Shown: positions 24,220 through 32,341, counted from the first letter of the stretch. The stretch is DNA of 64,000 bases from Streptomyces sp. Ag109_O5-1 (GCF_003814875.1 NZ_RKQF01000001.1:3038001-3102000); one strand, 5' to 3'. The notes: generated by a model not told the origin, from the sequence alone. Numbers and translations are program-made.

Positions 24220-25398
24220 GTGGCCCAGGACGATGAGGCAGAGGTGGCCGTCGCCGAGCTGGTCGAGGAGGACCGCCTGCCGGCCACCCTCACCGACCCG
24301 GGCATCGTCCTGGGCGGCGCCCTCGGCCGGCCGGTCATCACGCAGCACACCGTGCTGCGCCCGGGCGAGTTGCCGACCACGGAGCGGCCGGCGTACACCG
24401 CCGCCGACTTCTACGTCTCCGCTGAGACCGCCGAGGCCATCGACGAGCGGTCGAAGCCGAAGAACACCGAGCGCAACTACACCTCCCAGCGCGGGATGTT
24501 CGAGCGCTGGTGCGCCGATATGGGCCGGGTGGCCAACCCGTGCACGACCGCCACGTACATCGAGTACGTCGCCGCGCTCATCGCCCGGGGCACGTACTCC
24601 CCAAACACCATCAAGGCCTACAAGAGCGCGATCCGCTCCATGCAGCCCGAGGACGCCAAGCCTGGCACCACCGTGGTGAACGGCCTCATCAAGGAGTACG
24701 CCAAGAGCTGGAACAAACGGAACCGGGTGAAGAAGGCGCCAGCCATCCCTGACGACAAGTTCCGCGCCATGGTCGCCAGTTGCGATCAGCGGCACCCGAT
24801 CGGCATCCGCGACCGGTGGGCCCTCGTCGTCGGCCGTGGCAATCTCCACCGTCGTATCGAATTGGCCGACCTGCTCATCTCACAGATTGAGGTCGACGAC
24901 GATGGCGTTGCGCATTGGGTCGCCATGTCGAAGACCGACCAGGACGCGGTCGGCGAGGAGTCGTGGATCCCGGCCGAGCCCCACGACGCCCTGCTGTGTC
25001 CTGTCGACGCGACGCGGGCGTGGCTGAACTGCTTGGGTCGGCTGGGAGTTCGCAACGGCGCGGCGTACCGGGCCCTCACGGTCGCCGGCACTCTGCAGAA
25101 CCGTTCCACCGCCACCGACCGCGGCGAGCACGTCTCCGGTGACGCCGTCAGCGACATGGTGCGCAGCCGCGCATTCGCCGCCAGCCTGCCCAACTGGCAG
25201 GACATTACCGCGCACAGCCTGCGCCGCACCGGGGCGCAGCGCATCGCCGACGCCGGCGGCGACCCGACCCGCCAGGGCCGATGGAAGGACGGCTCCACGG
25301 TCGTACGGAAGGAGTACCTGGCCCGGGCGCAGTCCCGCGCCGAGAACCCCTGGCTCAAGGTGCAGAAGCAGCGACGGGAGAAGGCCGCCGGTCAGTAA
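24220..25398 (+). CDS. Second tyrosine recombinase
   Basis: A 392-residue tyrosine recombinase with all catalytic residues in place: R211 (LHRRIELADL), K238 (MSKTDQ), H332/R335 (HSLRRTGAQRIAD), W355 (GRWKDGST) and Y366 (RKEYLARA). The core-binding domain is about 60-170 (ERNYTSQRGMFERWCADMG). It is quite unlike the 456-residue integrase at 4.25 kb and lies in the interior on the other strand. It could be a resolvase for a former plasmid or phage dimer, or the integrase of a nested element. Confidence 0.85.
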   Translation: MAQDDEAEVAVAELVEEDRLPATLTDPGIVLGGALGRPVITQHTVLRPGELPTTERPAYTAADFYVSAETAEAIDERSKPKNTERNYTSQRGMFERWCADMGRVANPCTTATYIEYVAALIARGTYSPNTIKAYKSAIRSMQPEDAKPGTTVVNGLIKEYAKSWNKRNRVKKAPAIPDDKFRAMVASCDQRHPIGIRDRWALVVGRGNLHRRIELADLLISQIEVDDDGVAHWVAMSKTDQDAVGEESWIPAEPHDALLCPVDATRAWLNCLGRLGVRNGAAYRALTVAGTLQNRSTATDRGEHVSGDAVSDMVRSRAFAASLPNWQDITAHSLRRTGAQRIADAGGDPTRQGRWKDGSTVVRKEYLARAQSRAENPWLKVQKQRREKAAGQ

Positions 25399-25651
25399 CC
25401 GCGCACGCCACCGAGCCCGATCATGGCGCCGTCGCGCCAGCTGCGCAACACCCGCGCGTAGTGAACCGCGCCGAGGGATCCTTTCTCGCGTAAAAAAGCC
25501 GCCACCAGCAGTGTTCGACAGATGGGTGAATTGACAGCTTCGGTCGGGCGTGTGCCACGCAACGCCATTCAGCTGTAATCAAGAATGACCTCGCGATGCG
25601 TACGACAGCAGCCGTCGACGGGTGCGATTCGTTCGAGAGCGGGGAACCAGC
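25399..25651. other. Intergenic region before the low-GC gene
   Basis: 253 bases without a gene. It contains a run of six A (GTAAAAAAGCC, near 25492) and a perfect -35-like TTGACA at 25531-25536, but no matching -10 at normal spacing. Base composition drops from very GC-rich to moderate across this stretch, so it may contain the junction of an acquired segment. Confidence 0.35.
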
Positions 25652-26554
25652 ATGACTAATCCAAACCAACAGGACCAACAATCGCGACCGCCGACCCTGG
25701 GTGAGCGCTTCGATAACTTCTTCAAGAAGAACCCTGTTCCAGTCTTGCTAATTTCCTCGGCGAGCGTTGTAACAGCAATCAGCACCCTTGTCGCGGCCGT
25801 TGGCGTAGTTGCCCTATGGTACAAGAATAGAGACTGGAAGGAGGGGGAGTACGCAAGGCTCAGAAATCTCCGGGCTGGCTATACGTATGAAAAGTTCGAG
25901 GAGCAACTCGGCCGCCCTTCATACCGTGCAATTCAGGATGTACGGCTGCCTTCCCTTCCAGGGAGTCCAGGGCTACCTACCATTTCCGGGAAGATTATCG
26001 AAAGCGTATTCCAGAGGCGCGGCTACTGGGTCGACACGAAGAGCGATTCATCCGGCACTGTTTTCGCTTATGCCGTTACAGCGTGCCAGGAGGATTTCAG
26101 GCCGACCTTCCCTGTCGAGAATGGGAGTGGTCCCAAGTCCTCGCGCATCGTCCTGAACCAGTCTGTCATGTCGGAGGCCTACGGAAGCTCCACAGGTACC
26201 CTAAAAATCTTCACCCCTGACGGAACTACAATCAACTACGTTTTCGAGACGGAAGACCCCAGCGATGCAAGCGGATTCAGGGGATACGCCTGGGGATTGA
26301 ATGATGAGTGTCAAAATTGGAGGGACAAGAAAGGAAAGTACCCCAACTGGAATGATTGGTATGCCAGTCACGCGCGCGGAGGAACAACTCCTCAACACAA
26401 TGGCATCCTCACTCCTGACTTTTCAGCATTGAATAAGAATGGACGCGACCTCGCCTCTCGATCAGTCATTAACACGTACGCAGAGACGGCGAACTACACA
26501 AGCTGGGATATTTACCCCGACCAAATCGGCGTAAGTCGACTCGTGGGCCAGTGA
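25652..26554 (+). CDS. ETEC_3214-like membrane-anchored protein, low GC
   Basis: A 300-residue protein with one membrane segment (about 27-52, PVLLISSASVVTAISTLVAA) after a short cytosolic head, then a soluble domain. GYTYEKFEEQLGRP, VFAYAVTACQEDFRPTF, YGSSTGTLKIFT and GFRGYAWGLNDEC match what I remember of the ETEC_3214-domain family, of unknown function. The codons use many A/T-ending triplets, unlike every neighbour, which points to recent transfer. ATG at 25652 with AGCGGGGAA upstream. Confidence 0.65.
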   Translation: MTNPNQQDQQSRPPTLGERFDNFFKKNPVPVLLISSASVVTAISTLVAAVGVVALWYKNRDWKEGEYARLRNLRAGYTYEKFEEQLGRPSYRAIQDVRLPSLPGSPGLPTISGKIIESVFQRRGYWVDTKSDSSGTVFAYAVTACQEDFRPTFPVENGSGPKSSRIVLNQSVMSEAYGSSTGTLKIFTPDGTTINYVFETEDPSDASGFRGYAWGLNDECQNWRDKKGKYPNWNDWYASHARGGTTPQHNGILTPDFSALNKNGRDLASRSVINTYAETANYTSWDIYPDQIGVSRLVGQ

Positions 26555-26730
26555 AGCAAGTTCAGAGCCGGCCTACTGTAGGCGAGCGTCTCCCTATCCC
26601 AGGTGGTGATGCCCCCCGCGGCCTCGTCCAAGTCGTCGTAGACGGACATGATCGGGCACCTCGGGAACCGTTCCCGCCACAGCGCATCGTCCGCCGCGCG
26701 GTCCCTGGTGAACGTCGCCGTGGTGCCCAT
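26512..26730 (-). CDS. Small acidic protein (72 aa)
   Basis: A short cytosolic protein (TRDRAADDALWRERFPRCPI, SVYDDLDEAAGGITTWDRET) of unknown function. ATG at 26730 with a good GGAGG upstream. Its last 14 codons overlap the 3' end of the ETEC_3214-like gene on the other strand, so its natural C-terminus may have been replaced when that gene arrived. It shares an upstream element with the 27683 gene. Confidence 0.5.
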   Translation of the reverse strand: MGTTATFTRDRAADDALWRERFPRCPIMSVYDDLDEAAGGITTWDRETLAYSRPALNLLHWPTSRLTPIWSG

Positions 26731-26763
26731 CGTGTGCCTCCGTGGTTGGGGGGTCTGCGTCCT

Positions 26764-26786
26764 GCTGACACCCCAAATTCACGGAG
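26764..26786 (-). promoter_or_regulatory. Shared upstream element, copy 1
   Basis: GCTGACACCCCAAATTCACG (plus GAG) on the plus strand, 34 nt upstream of the 72-aa gene. A near copy lies 50 nt upstream of the 251-aa gene (27733-27757), with a 2-nt gap in the alignment. Flanking GGAGACG is also shared. Likely the same promoter or operator. Confidence 0.45.
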
Positions 26787-26927
26787 TCGGCCGACCGCGT
26801 CTCCGCCTCGACGAGGAATGCGATGGGAAAAAGAGCAGGTCGGCGGCCTGCGCGGGGAACGCCGCGGGGGGCGCCCGGGCCGCGGTCGAGTCGGCCGGAC
26901 ACCCCCCGGGGGTGGTGAGGTACTTGG

Positions 26928-27683
26928 TCAGCTGACCGCCACCCGCGCGGCCAGGGCCTCGCCCTCGGTGGCGATGAAGTCGCGGGCCGCCTTCTTCCAA
27001 GCCTTCTGCACGTCGTTGGCGGTCGCGCCGTCCACGGCCTTCGCAGCAGCCTTGGCGTCGGCGATGGCCCGGGCCATCAGCTCGCTCTCGGCGGCGGTGC
27101 TGCCGACGAAGTCCCGGATGATGACCTCGACACCGGGCCGACCGCCGGTGACGGTGACGATGAAGGCGTCGTTGCCGGTCTTGTGCTTGTTCTTCACCGA
27201 CGTGTAGGTGGTGGTCGCGCCCAGGGCCTCGGCGATGGCCTCCACCGCGACGCGGCGCTGCTTGCCGTACTGGTCCTTGTTGTTGACCTCCACGTCGAAG
27301 GACGGGCCCTCGGCGACCGGGGCCTCCTCGGTGGCCTCCTTCTTGGGGGCGCGCTTCCTCGAGGCCGGCTTGGCCTTGGGCTCCTCCACCGGGGCCTCCT
27401 CCTCCACGGCCGGCTCCTCGACGACCACCGGGGCCTCCTCCCCGGCCGGGGCCTCAACCGCCGGCTCCTCCACGGCCAGGGTCTCCACCGCGGCCGGCTT
27501 GAGCGAGGTCTTGCAGTAGGTGGCGGTGAAGCCGTTCTCTGCGGCGTACGCCTCGGCGCCGGCCACGGTGTCGATCGCCTTCAGGACCGTGCCGTTGACG
27601 CGGGTGCAGGTGCAGTCGACGTGAATGTAGACCTTGGTGGCGGTGGCGGTCTTGCGGGCGGCGGCGCGAACGGTGCTGGTCAT
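26928..27683 (-). CDS. Two-domain hypothetical protein with Glu/Pro-rich linker
   Basis: A 251-residue protein of unknown function. The N-terminal domain (about 15-65) has VYIHVDCTCTRVNGTVLKAI and YCKTS. An acidic Glu/Ala/Pro/Val linker (about 68-125) with a basic patch (KPASRKRAPKKE) leads to a C-terminal alpha/beta domain (QYGKQRRVAVEAIAEALGAT, GNDAFIVTVTGGRPG). ATG at 27683. It may be a structural or DNA-associated accessory protein; no family recognised. Confidence 0.62.
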   Translation of the reverse strand: MTSTVRAAARKTATATKVYIHVDCTCTRVNGTVLKAIDTVAGAEAYAAENGFTATYCKTSLKPAAVETLAVEEPAVEAPAGEEAPVVVEEPAVEEEAPVEEPKAKPASRKRAPKKEATEEAPVAEGPSFDVEVNNKDQYGKQRRVAVEAIAEALGATTTYTSVKNKHKTGNDAFIVTVTGGRPGVEVIIRDFVGSTAAESELMARAIADAKAAAKAVDGATANDVQKAWKKAARDFIATEGEALAARVAVS

Positions 27684-27732
27684 TTTCGGTTCCTCCGTGG
27701 GGAGTTGAGTGGGTCCGGGGCTTGTGTCCCCC

Positions 27733-27757
27733 GCTGACATCACCAACTTTCACAGAG
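27733..27757 (-). promoter_or_regulatory. Shared upstream element, copy 2
   Basis: GCTGACATCACCAACTTTCA (plus CAGAG) on the plus strand, 50 nt upstream of the 251-aa gene, matching 26764-26786 at most positions. Confidence 0.45.
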
Positions 27758-27964
27758 CCCACGCGCCCCGTCTCCACCCCCAAGGAAAGCGCGGGGAAAG
27801 GCTCCGCAGGTCAGAGCCGACGCGCCAGCGCCGCCGCCCCTGGGCCGCTACTGGTCCGCGCGCGTCCCCGCGTACGCGTCTACGTACGGGCACGCCCGAC
27901 GGTCAACGCCTCACCGGTGGAACCTACAGCACATCGCCTGACCTGCCGTTTTCTCTAGCTATCC

Positions 27965-27993
27965 TTGTTTTCGATAAGGCTCCTAGGTAGGGT
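27965..27993 (+). promoter_or_regulatory. Candidate promoter of the HicA-like gene
   Basis: TTGTTT at 27965-27970, a 17-bp spacer and TAGGGT at 27988-27993 fit a Streptomyces housekeeping promoter. Transcription would start about 25 nt before the GTG start codon. Confidence 0.5.
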
Positions 27994-28024
27994 TGACTTG
28001 TCAGCAGAAAGGGAAGGGGATACG

Positions 28025-28225
28025 GTGAACAAGGACCTGAAGAAGCTCGTCAACGAACTGGAGGCGCAAGGGTTCGAGGTGTCGGTCGGCAAGAAGAACT
28101 CCCACCCGATCGTCCGCAAGGACGGCGTGCGAGTCGCGACCCTCGCCAGCACCCCCAGCGACTCCCGCTCGTGGAAGAACGGCATAGCCGCCCTCCGCCG
28201 GGCGGGCTTCAACTGGCCCCACTGA
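28025..28225 (+). CDS. HicA-like mRNA interferase, no HicB partner seen
   Basis: A 66-residue protein with the double-stranded-RNA-binding-like fold of HicA toxins: LKKLVNELEAQGFEVSVG, then SHPIVRKDGV (the family His) and KNGIAALRRAGF. HicA cleaves mRNA and is normally neutralised by HicB encoded next to it; the next gene is not a recognisable HicB. GTG at 28025 with AAGGGGA 6 nt upstream. It may act as a phage or island regulator rather than a toxin. Confidence 0.65.
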   Translation: MNKDLKKLVNELEAQGFEVSVGKKNSHPIVRKDGVRVATLASTPSDSRSWKNGIAALRRAGFNWPH

Positions 28226-28293
28226 ACCGGCCACGCCACCCCTGCCACTCGACCGGGCAGGGGCGGCCCACCCATCACACCGAAGGAGCCCCC

Positions 28294-28815
28294 ATGCGCT
28301 GGTGGAGCGTGTACGTGGAGTACGACGCCCGCGTGCCCGACGACGCCCACGACACGGCCGCAGACCACCTGACCGGCCATCACGCGGCCATCAGCACCGC
28401 CCCGAACGGGAACTTCTCCGTTCGCCTCATGGTCGAGGCCCCCACCGTCGAGCGCGCCACGTCCGACGCCCTCGCCACCACCGACCGCGCCATACTGGCC
28501 GCCCACGGCCGCGCAGCTGTCGTCGGCGTCGAGGTCATGACCGAGGAAGAGCTGGACCGCCGGAACAACGAGCCCGTGCCCCTCCCCGAGCTCGCTGGCC
28601 GCGCCGAGGTCGCCAAGATCCTGTCCAAGGAGACCGGGCGCACCGTGTCCCCCACCCGCGCCGGCCAGATCATGCGCACACAGCGGTTCCAGGAACACGC
28701 GCCCATCGTCGCCGAGCTGGCCGCCGGCCCCGTGGTCCTGGCCTTCCAGGTCCGCCGCTTCGCCGAAGTATGGGACACCCTGCCCGGTCCCAAGCCTGAG
28801 CACACGACCGACTGA
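28294..28815 (+). CDS. Hypothetical protein with C-terminal HTH-like region
   Basis: A 173-residue protein. The N-terminal half is a ferredoxin-like alpha/beta domain (MRWWSVYVEYDARVPDDAHD, NFSVRLMVEAPTVERA). The C-terminal half has LAGRAEVAKILSKETGRTVS, an HTH-like pattern. A role as antitoxin for the preceding HicA-like protein is possible by position only. ATG at 28294 with GAAGGAG upstream. Confidence 0.62.
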   Translation: MRWWSVYVEYDARVPDDAHDTAADHLTGHHAAISTAPNGNFSVRLMVEAPTVERATSDALATTDRAILAAHGRAAVVGVEVMTEEELDRRNNEPVPLPELAGRAEVAKILSKETGRTVSPTRAGQIMRTQRFQEHAPIVAELAAGPVVLAFQVRRFAEVWDTLPGPKPEHTTD

Positions 28816-28831
28816 CGAGGAGACACCCCAC

Positions 28832-29398
28832 GTGAAGACGCCCGCTGTCCTTGGCCCCGGGTGCACCGCCGTTTACCGCCTGTACGACCGCACCGGCCGG
28901 CTGCTGTATGTCGGCTCCAGTCTCAACCCGAACCAGCGCCTCAAGCAGCACGCCACCGACAAGCCGTGGTGGCCCGAAGTAGACATACGCCGCGCGACCT
29001 TCGAATGGTGCAGCGACGAGGCGACCGCGGCGGACGTTGAGCACACCGCCGCGCTCACCGAAGGGCCCGCATACGGAAGCCCCCTGCGGCGCCGCCTCAA
29101 CAGGTCCGCCCCTAGGCCGCGCCGGATGACCCCGCCGACACCCCCGGAACCCACCGGGCCGGTCGTCTTCCGCATGGGGGACGGCCGCCGCGTCGCCTCC
29201 TGGGACCCGGACGACATGCGCCTCCGCAGCGTCAGGAACATCTGGGCGGCGCTGCGCCGCGCGGAGTACCTGCCGCCTGCCGACCCGCGGAGCCGCGAGA
29301 ACGTGGCCTTCGACAAGTTGCTCACCGTGACTGACGACTCTGGTGTGGTCGTCGCTCCCCTCGTGCTGGCACAGCAGCGCCCCCGCAAGACCGACTGA
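28832..29398 (+). CDS. GIY-YIG nuclease-domain protein
   Basis: A 188-residue protein with an N-terminal GIY-YIG domain (about 10-85): TAVYRLYDRTGRLLYVGSSL supplies the two strands and NQRLKQHA the arginine helix; a Glu (VEHTAAL) completes the site. The C-terminal part (about 115-170) looks like a separate small domain. GTG at 28832, 16 nt after the preceding stop, in a plus-strand run. Possibly a homing or repair nuclease. Confidence 0.75.
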   Translation: MKTPAVLGPGCTAVYRLYDRTGRLLYVGSSLNPNQRLKQHATDKPWWPEVDIRRATFEWCSDEATAADVEHTAALTEGPAYGSPLRRRLNRSAPRPRRMTPPTPPEPTGPVVFRMGDGRRVASWDPDDMRLRSVRNIWAALRRAEYLPPADPRSRENVAFDKLLTVTDDSGVVVAPLVLAQQRPRKTD

Positions 29399-29415
29399 CC
29401 CCAGTAAGGATCCCC

Positions 29416-29608
29416 ATGGCGCACAAGCTCACCTTCGACCCGGCCACCACCGACGCCGGCCGGGCCATTACGGAGTTGTTCAACACCAAGCAGGGCATGG
29501 AGAATCTGGGACGGCACCCTGAACACGGGCGACCTGGTGGACGCCCTCAACGACTGGTTCGCACGGCTCGGGTTCGACAACGAGGCCGGCCCGGTCCCCG
29601 CTGCCTGA
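29416..29608 (+). pseudogene. Frameshifted small gene
   Basis: Starts as MAHKLTFDPATTDAGRAITE and stays convincing to MENL, then becomes an Arg/Pro-rich out-of-phase stretch. In the next frame the sequence from 29510 reads DGTLNTGDLVDALNDWFARL and ends naturally with TGA at 29606-29608. Removing one G from CTGGGAC (29506-29512) restores a 63-residue acidic helical protein. Either a real frameshift or a homopolymer sequencing error. ATG at 29416 with GTAAGGA upstream. Confidence 0.65.
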
Positions 29609-29624
29609 CCCCCCCGGCCCAATA

Positions 29625-29692
29625 AGCAGGGACGCCCCAGCAGGCTCGACCGAGGAGGCCGTAGCCTCTCGACCTGCTGGGACGTCCCTGCT
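29625..29692. terminator. Long bidirectional stem-loop
   Basis: AGCAGGGACGCCCCAGCAGG pairs with its near-perfect complement ending CCTGCTGGGACGTCCCTGCT, giving about 24 paired bases topped by an inner GAGGC/GCCTC hairpin. It lies just after the frameshifted gene and 45 nt before recombinase 3. Confidence 0.65.
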
Positions 29693-29736
29693 GCGTATTC
29701 TGCACCACCAGGCCGTGCCGGCTCTACCCTGCTGCC

Positions 29737-30726
29737 ATGCAGCCCGCCGCGCTCCAGGAGCTCCACGCCGCCCTACGCCGCGCCCTCGCCGACCCCGACA
29801 TCAACACGGGGGACAAGCGAGCCGAACGCCTGCGCACCACCGTCTCCACCCTGGAGCGCGCGGCCGCCGACCTCCCGACCGAGGCCCTGTGGAGCCTGCC
29901 GGACCTCTTCCATAACGACGTCCTCGGCCACCCCGACCACCCCGGCACCGTGCTCGCCCGGATCGCGGCCGGCGAGTACCGCACCCGCCCGCCCTACGGC
30001 CGGCCGCTCACCTCGGCGACACAGCGGCACATCATGGACGGCATCGTCGACCTCAACCGGGCCGCGCAACGCCGGCCGTTCTGGTGGGAGGTCCCCGGCG
30101 GACGGCCCTGGTCCAAGCACACTCGCGTCCCGCTCGACCCCCGACAGCACATAGTGCTGCGCCGGGCCCTGTCCACGCCCGTCCACCAACGGCGCGAGCC
30201 GTACCGGCTCCGGCTGTTGGCCGCCCTCGAGCTGTTGTGGGCGACCGGCATCACCCGCGAGGGCCTGGTGGCCGCGGGCGTCCGGGACCTCACCAACGAC
30301 TACTCCACGATCCGGCTGACCCGGAACCCGCCCGGCCGTACCGAGGCCACCGAGGAGACCACCGGCCTCCCGGCGAGCGCCCGGGCCGCCCTGCGCCTTT
30401 GGCTGCCCGTCCGGGACGCGGTGGTCAACAAATACCTGCGGGAGGGAAGCGAGCACGAGGCGAACGACGCCCTGTTCGTGACACTGCGGCACACCGTCGG
30501 CGTCTACCCGGACGGCTCGCCGCGGATGGTGCCCCCTGGGGTACGCATCAGCGGCAATGGCCTGGAGACGAACTACTCGGAGTGGGCCCGCCGGATCAAC
30601 GGAGAGCACGTCGGCCAGCCGGGATTCCCAGTGCCCACCGACCTCTACCAGATCGCCAGGGGCGGTGCGGAGCAGCTGGCCGCCGATGTGACTTCCAGCG
30701 ATAGCGGGCCAGCCCTCGCGGTGTGA
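29737..30726 (+). CDS. Degenerate tyrosine-recombinase-like protein
   Basis: A 329-residue protein whose middle resembles a tyrosine-recombinase catalytic domain: YRLRLLAALELLWATGITRE (Arg-I region), a beta segment DYSTIRLTRNPPGRTEATEE and LPASARAALRLWLPVRD. The HxxR box and nucleophilic Tyr are missing: the end reads DLYQIARGGAEQLAADV. It is probably inactive or a regulatory relative. ATG at 29737. Third recombinase-type gene in the element. Confidence 0.6.
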   Translation: MQPAALQELHAALRRALADPDINTGDKRAERLRTTVSTLERAAADLPTEALWSLPDLFHNDVLGHPDHPGTVLARIAAGEYRTRPPYGRPLTSATQRHIMDGIVDLNRAAQRRPFWWEVPGGRPWSKHTRVPLDPRQHIVLRRALSTPVHQRREPYRLRLLAALELLWATGITREGLVAAGVRDLTNDYSTIRLTRNPPGRTEATEETTGLPASARAALRLWLPVRDAVVNKYLREGSEHEANDALFVTLRHTVGVYPDGSPRMVPPGVRISGNGLETNYSEWARRINGEHVGQPGFPVPTDLYQIARGGAEQLAADVTSSDSGPALAV

Positions 30727-31176
30727 GCGCGGGTCACGGGCCTCCGCTCAACCGCGGGCGGCCCCGCCTCGCAGCGATAGTTGGCCATTCGGGTCCCGGA
30801 TTCCGGACCTCCGGTGACCGCGCCACAGCTCAGACGATCACTGAGGAGGGAGCGAGCCCCCTCCACCCCTAGCGTGAGCGTGATCAGGCGTTCGAGGGCT
30901 TCCAGAAGGGGCGCCTCGGCACCGTTCCAGCGGTGCACGGGATGACTGAGGCGAGCTGTAAGTGGCCGCGTCTGAACCGGGCGGGCCCCGGCGATATCTG
31001 CGCCGGCGGTCATCCGGCGGCGCGCCAATCGTCGGGGAGCGGGCGCAACCAGCCGGGGCGCGCGTAGCCTGGAAACGCGGAGGTAGGAACAGTGATGTGG
31101 TCCGGGCCTCCGCCGGTGAGCCCGGCCAGCCGTGAGCAGGCCGGGTTTACCTGCATCGCGAGCGCCCCGGGCTCGG
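30727..31176. other. 450-base region without a confident gene
   Basis: No gene is supported. A minus-strand open frame with ATG at 31013 (VHRWNGAEAPLLEALERLIT) could encode 122 residues but overlaps the recombinase-like gene and has no ribosome site, so I do not call it. Two GC hairpins are possible near 31075-31150. This is where phage-type genes give way to chromosomal-type genes. Confidence 0.4.
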
Positions 31177-31851
31177 TCAGGCGATCGTGGGCGGTTCGGT
31201 GAGCAGGTCGTCCGCCTGCTCACCGGTGACGAGGAAGACCACACGTCGGGCTACCGCCACAGCGTGATCGCCGAAGCGTTCGTAATAGCGGCCTATGAGC
31301 GTGGCATCCACGGCCGTCTCGACGCCGTGGTGCCACCTGTCGTCCATGAGGTGCTGGAAGATCGCACGGTGCAGTTCGTCCATGCGGTCGTCGTCCCGCT
31401 CCATCTGAAGCGCCGCGTCGACGTCGCGGGTCATAAGCACCTCGGCGGTCTGGGCCATCAGACGCTGCGCGAGCTGGCCCATTTCCAGGATCGTGCGCCG
31501 CAAGTCACGCGGAATCGCCCGGTCGGGATAGCGCAGCCGCGCCAGCTTGGCCACGTGCTGGGCGAGATCTCCCGACCGCTCGAGATCGGCACTCATACGC
31601 AGTGAGGTGACCACGATCCGTAGGTCCGTGGCAACCGGCTGTTGCCGTGCCAACAGCGCGATCGCACGGTCCTCCAAGTCACGCTGCAGATCATCGATCA
31701 CCGCATCACCCGAGATCACGTTCTCGGCGACCTGTAGATCGGCATCGAGGAGCGCGGTCGTGGCTCGGCCGATGGCCGAGCCGACCAGGTTCGCCATCTC
31801 TACGAGGCCATCAGTGATCGAATCCAGTTCATCGTGGTAGTGCTCACGCAT
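31177..31851 (-). CDS. phoU: PhoU-like phosphate regulator (paralogue)
   Basis: A 224-residue PhoU protein, two three-helix bundles with the metal motifs DLERSGDLAQHVA and YERFGDHAVAVA. PhoU normally damps the PhoR-PhoP system and the Pst transporter at the membrane. No pst or phoRP genes are nearby. Compared with the Streptomyces chromosomal PhoU I remember it is clearly homologous (MREHYHDELDSITDGLVEMA) but diverged, so it is likely a second copy. ATG at 31851 with GGGAGG 7 nt upstream. Confidence 0.88.
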   Translation of the reverse strand: MREHYHDELDSITDGLVEMANLVGSAIGRATTALLDADLQVAENVISGDAVIDDLQRDLEDRAIALLARQQPVATDLRIVVTSLRMSADLERSGDLAQHVAKLARLRYPDRAIPRDLRRTILEMGQLAQRLMAQTAEVLMTRDVDAALQMERDDDRMDELHRAIFQHLMDDRWHHGVETAVDATLIGRYYERFGDHAVAVARRVVFLVTGEQADDLLTEPPTIA

Positions 31852-32203
31852 CGCGTGCCTCCCGCGTCGTCACCCGTTCCCCAGCCTCTGCCGCCAGTCA
31901 GATTTGCACACCTTACGCAGGGGGCCGGCCGACGGTCGGCCACCCACCATCCGGCACTACCAAGGGCAGCGACTCCGAGCGTCACGAGGCGACAGGGCTG
32001 CTCAGCCGCACTTGCGCGGCCGGAACGCGCCAGGCCGCCGCGGTCCACCGCGGCCCGGCCATGCGTCCGCACGACAAGACATCACCCGTTCGGCCTACAC
32101 GGGCCTCGTCCCCATGTGCGGCGTCCCCCGTTCGGCCGCACGGTGAACGTGGCCGGCTTGCCGCCAAGTAACAGCCGTGATCGCTAGTTCGCGGGGAGGC
32201 GCC
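31852..32203. promoter_or_regulatory. Divergent promoter region, phoU / small membrane protein
   Basis: 352 bases with no gene visible. A TAAGGT -10-like box for leftward phoU is seen on the minus strand near 31911-31916, without a strong -35. A single GTTCACC (minus strand, near 32144) is present but not the tandem pair that defines a PHO box. Confidence 0.35.
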
Positions 32204-32341
32204 GTGATCGTGATAGCTCTGCTCGGCCCAGCGGTGCCGCTTCTCATGCTGTTCGGGCTACCCGCCCTGGAAGACCACCTGTTCCCGCCATCACCGCCTC
32301 TGCCGGAACAGGCGAACCCGGAACAGGTCGAACGGGACTGA
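32204..32341 (+). CDS. Small single-pass membrane protein (45 aa)
   Basis: One membrane segment (IVIALLGPAVPLLMLFGLPA) followed by a short acidic Pro-rich tail (PPLPEQANPEQVERD). GTG at 32204 with GGGGAGG 4 nt upstream. I recall near-identical small proteins as common in Streptomyces chromosomes. Function unknown. Confidence 0.65.
   Translation: MIVIALLGPAVPLLMLFGLPALEDHLFPPSPPLPEQANPEQVERD

Larger units (their letters stand above)
27684..28024. promoter_or_regulatory. Divergent promoter region
   Basis: 341 bases between the leftward 251-aa gene and the rightward HicA-like gene. They contain the second copy of the shared element (27733-27757) for the leftward gene and a candidate housekeeping-type promoter for the rightward gene (27965-27993). 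No small gene is evident. Confidence 0.45.

Noticed and set aside
26900..26913. ACCCCCCGGGGGT as terminator after the 251-aa gene
   Set aside because: A palindrome with no loop and no T-run; cannot form a stable hairpin as written.
30645..31013. 122-codon minus-strand frame (ATG 31013)
   Set aside because: No ribosome site, overlaps the recombinase-like gene, no recognisable domain; possibly chance.
32130..32170. PHO box upstream of phoU
   Set aside because: Only one GTTCACC is present; PhoP sites need tandem 11-bp repeats.
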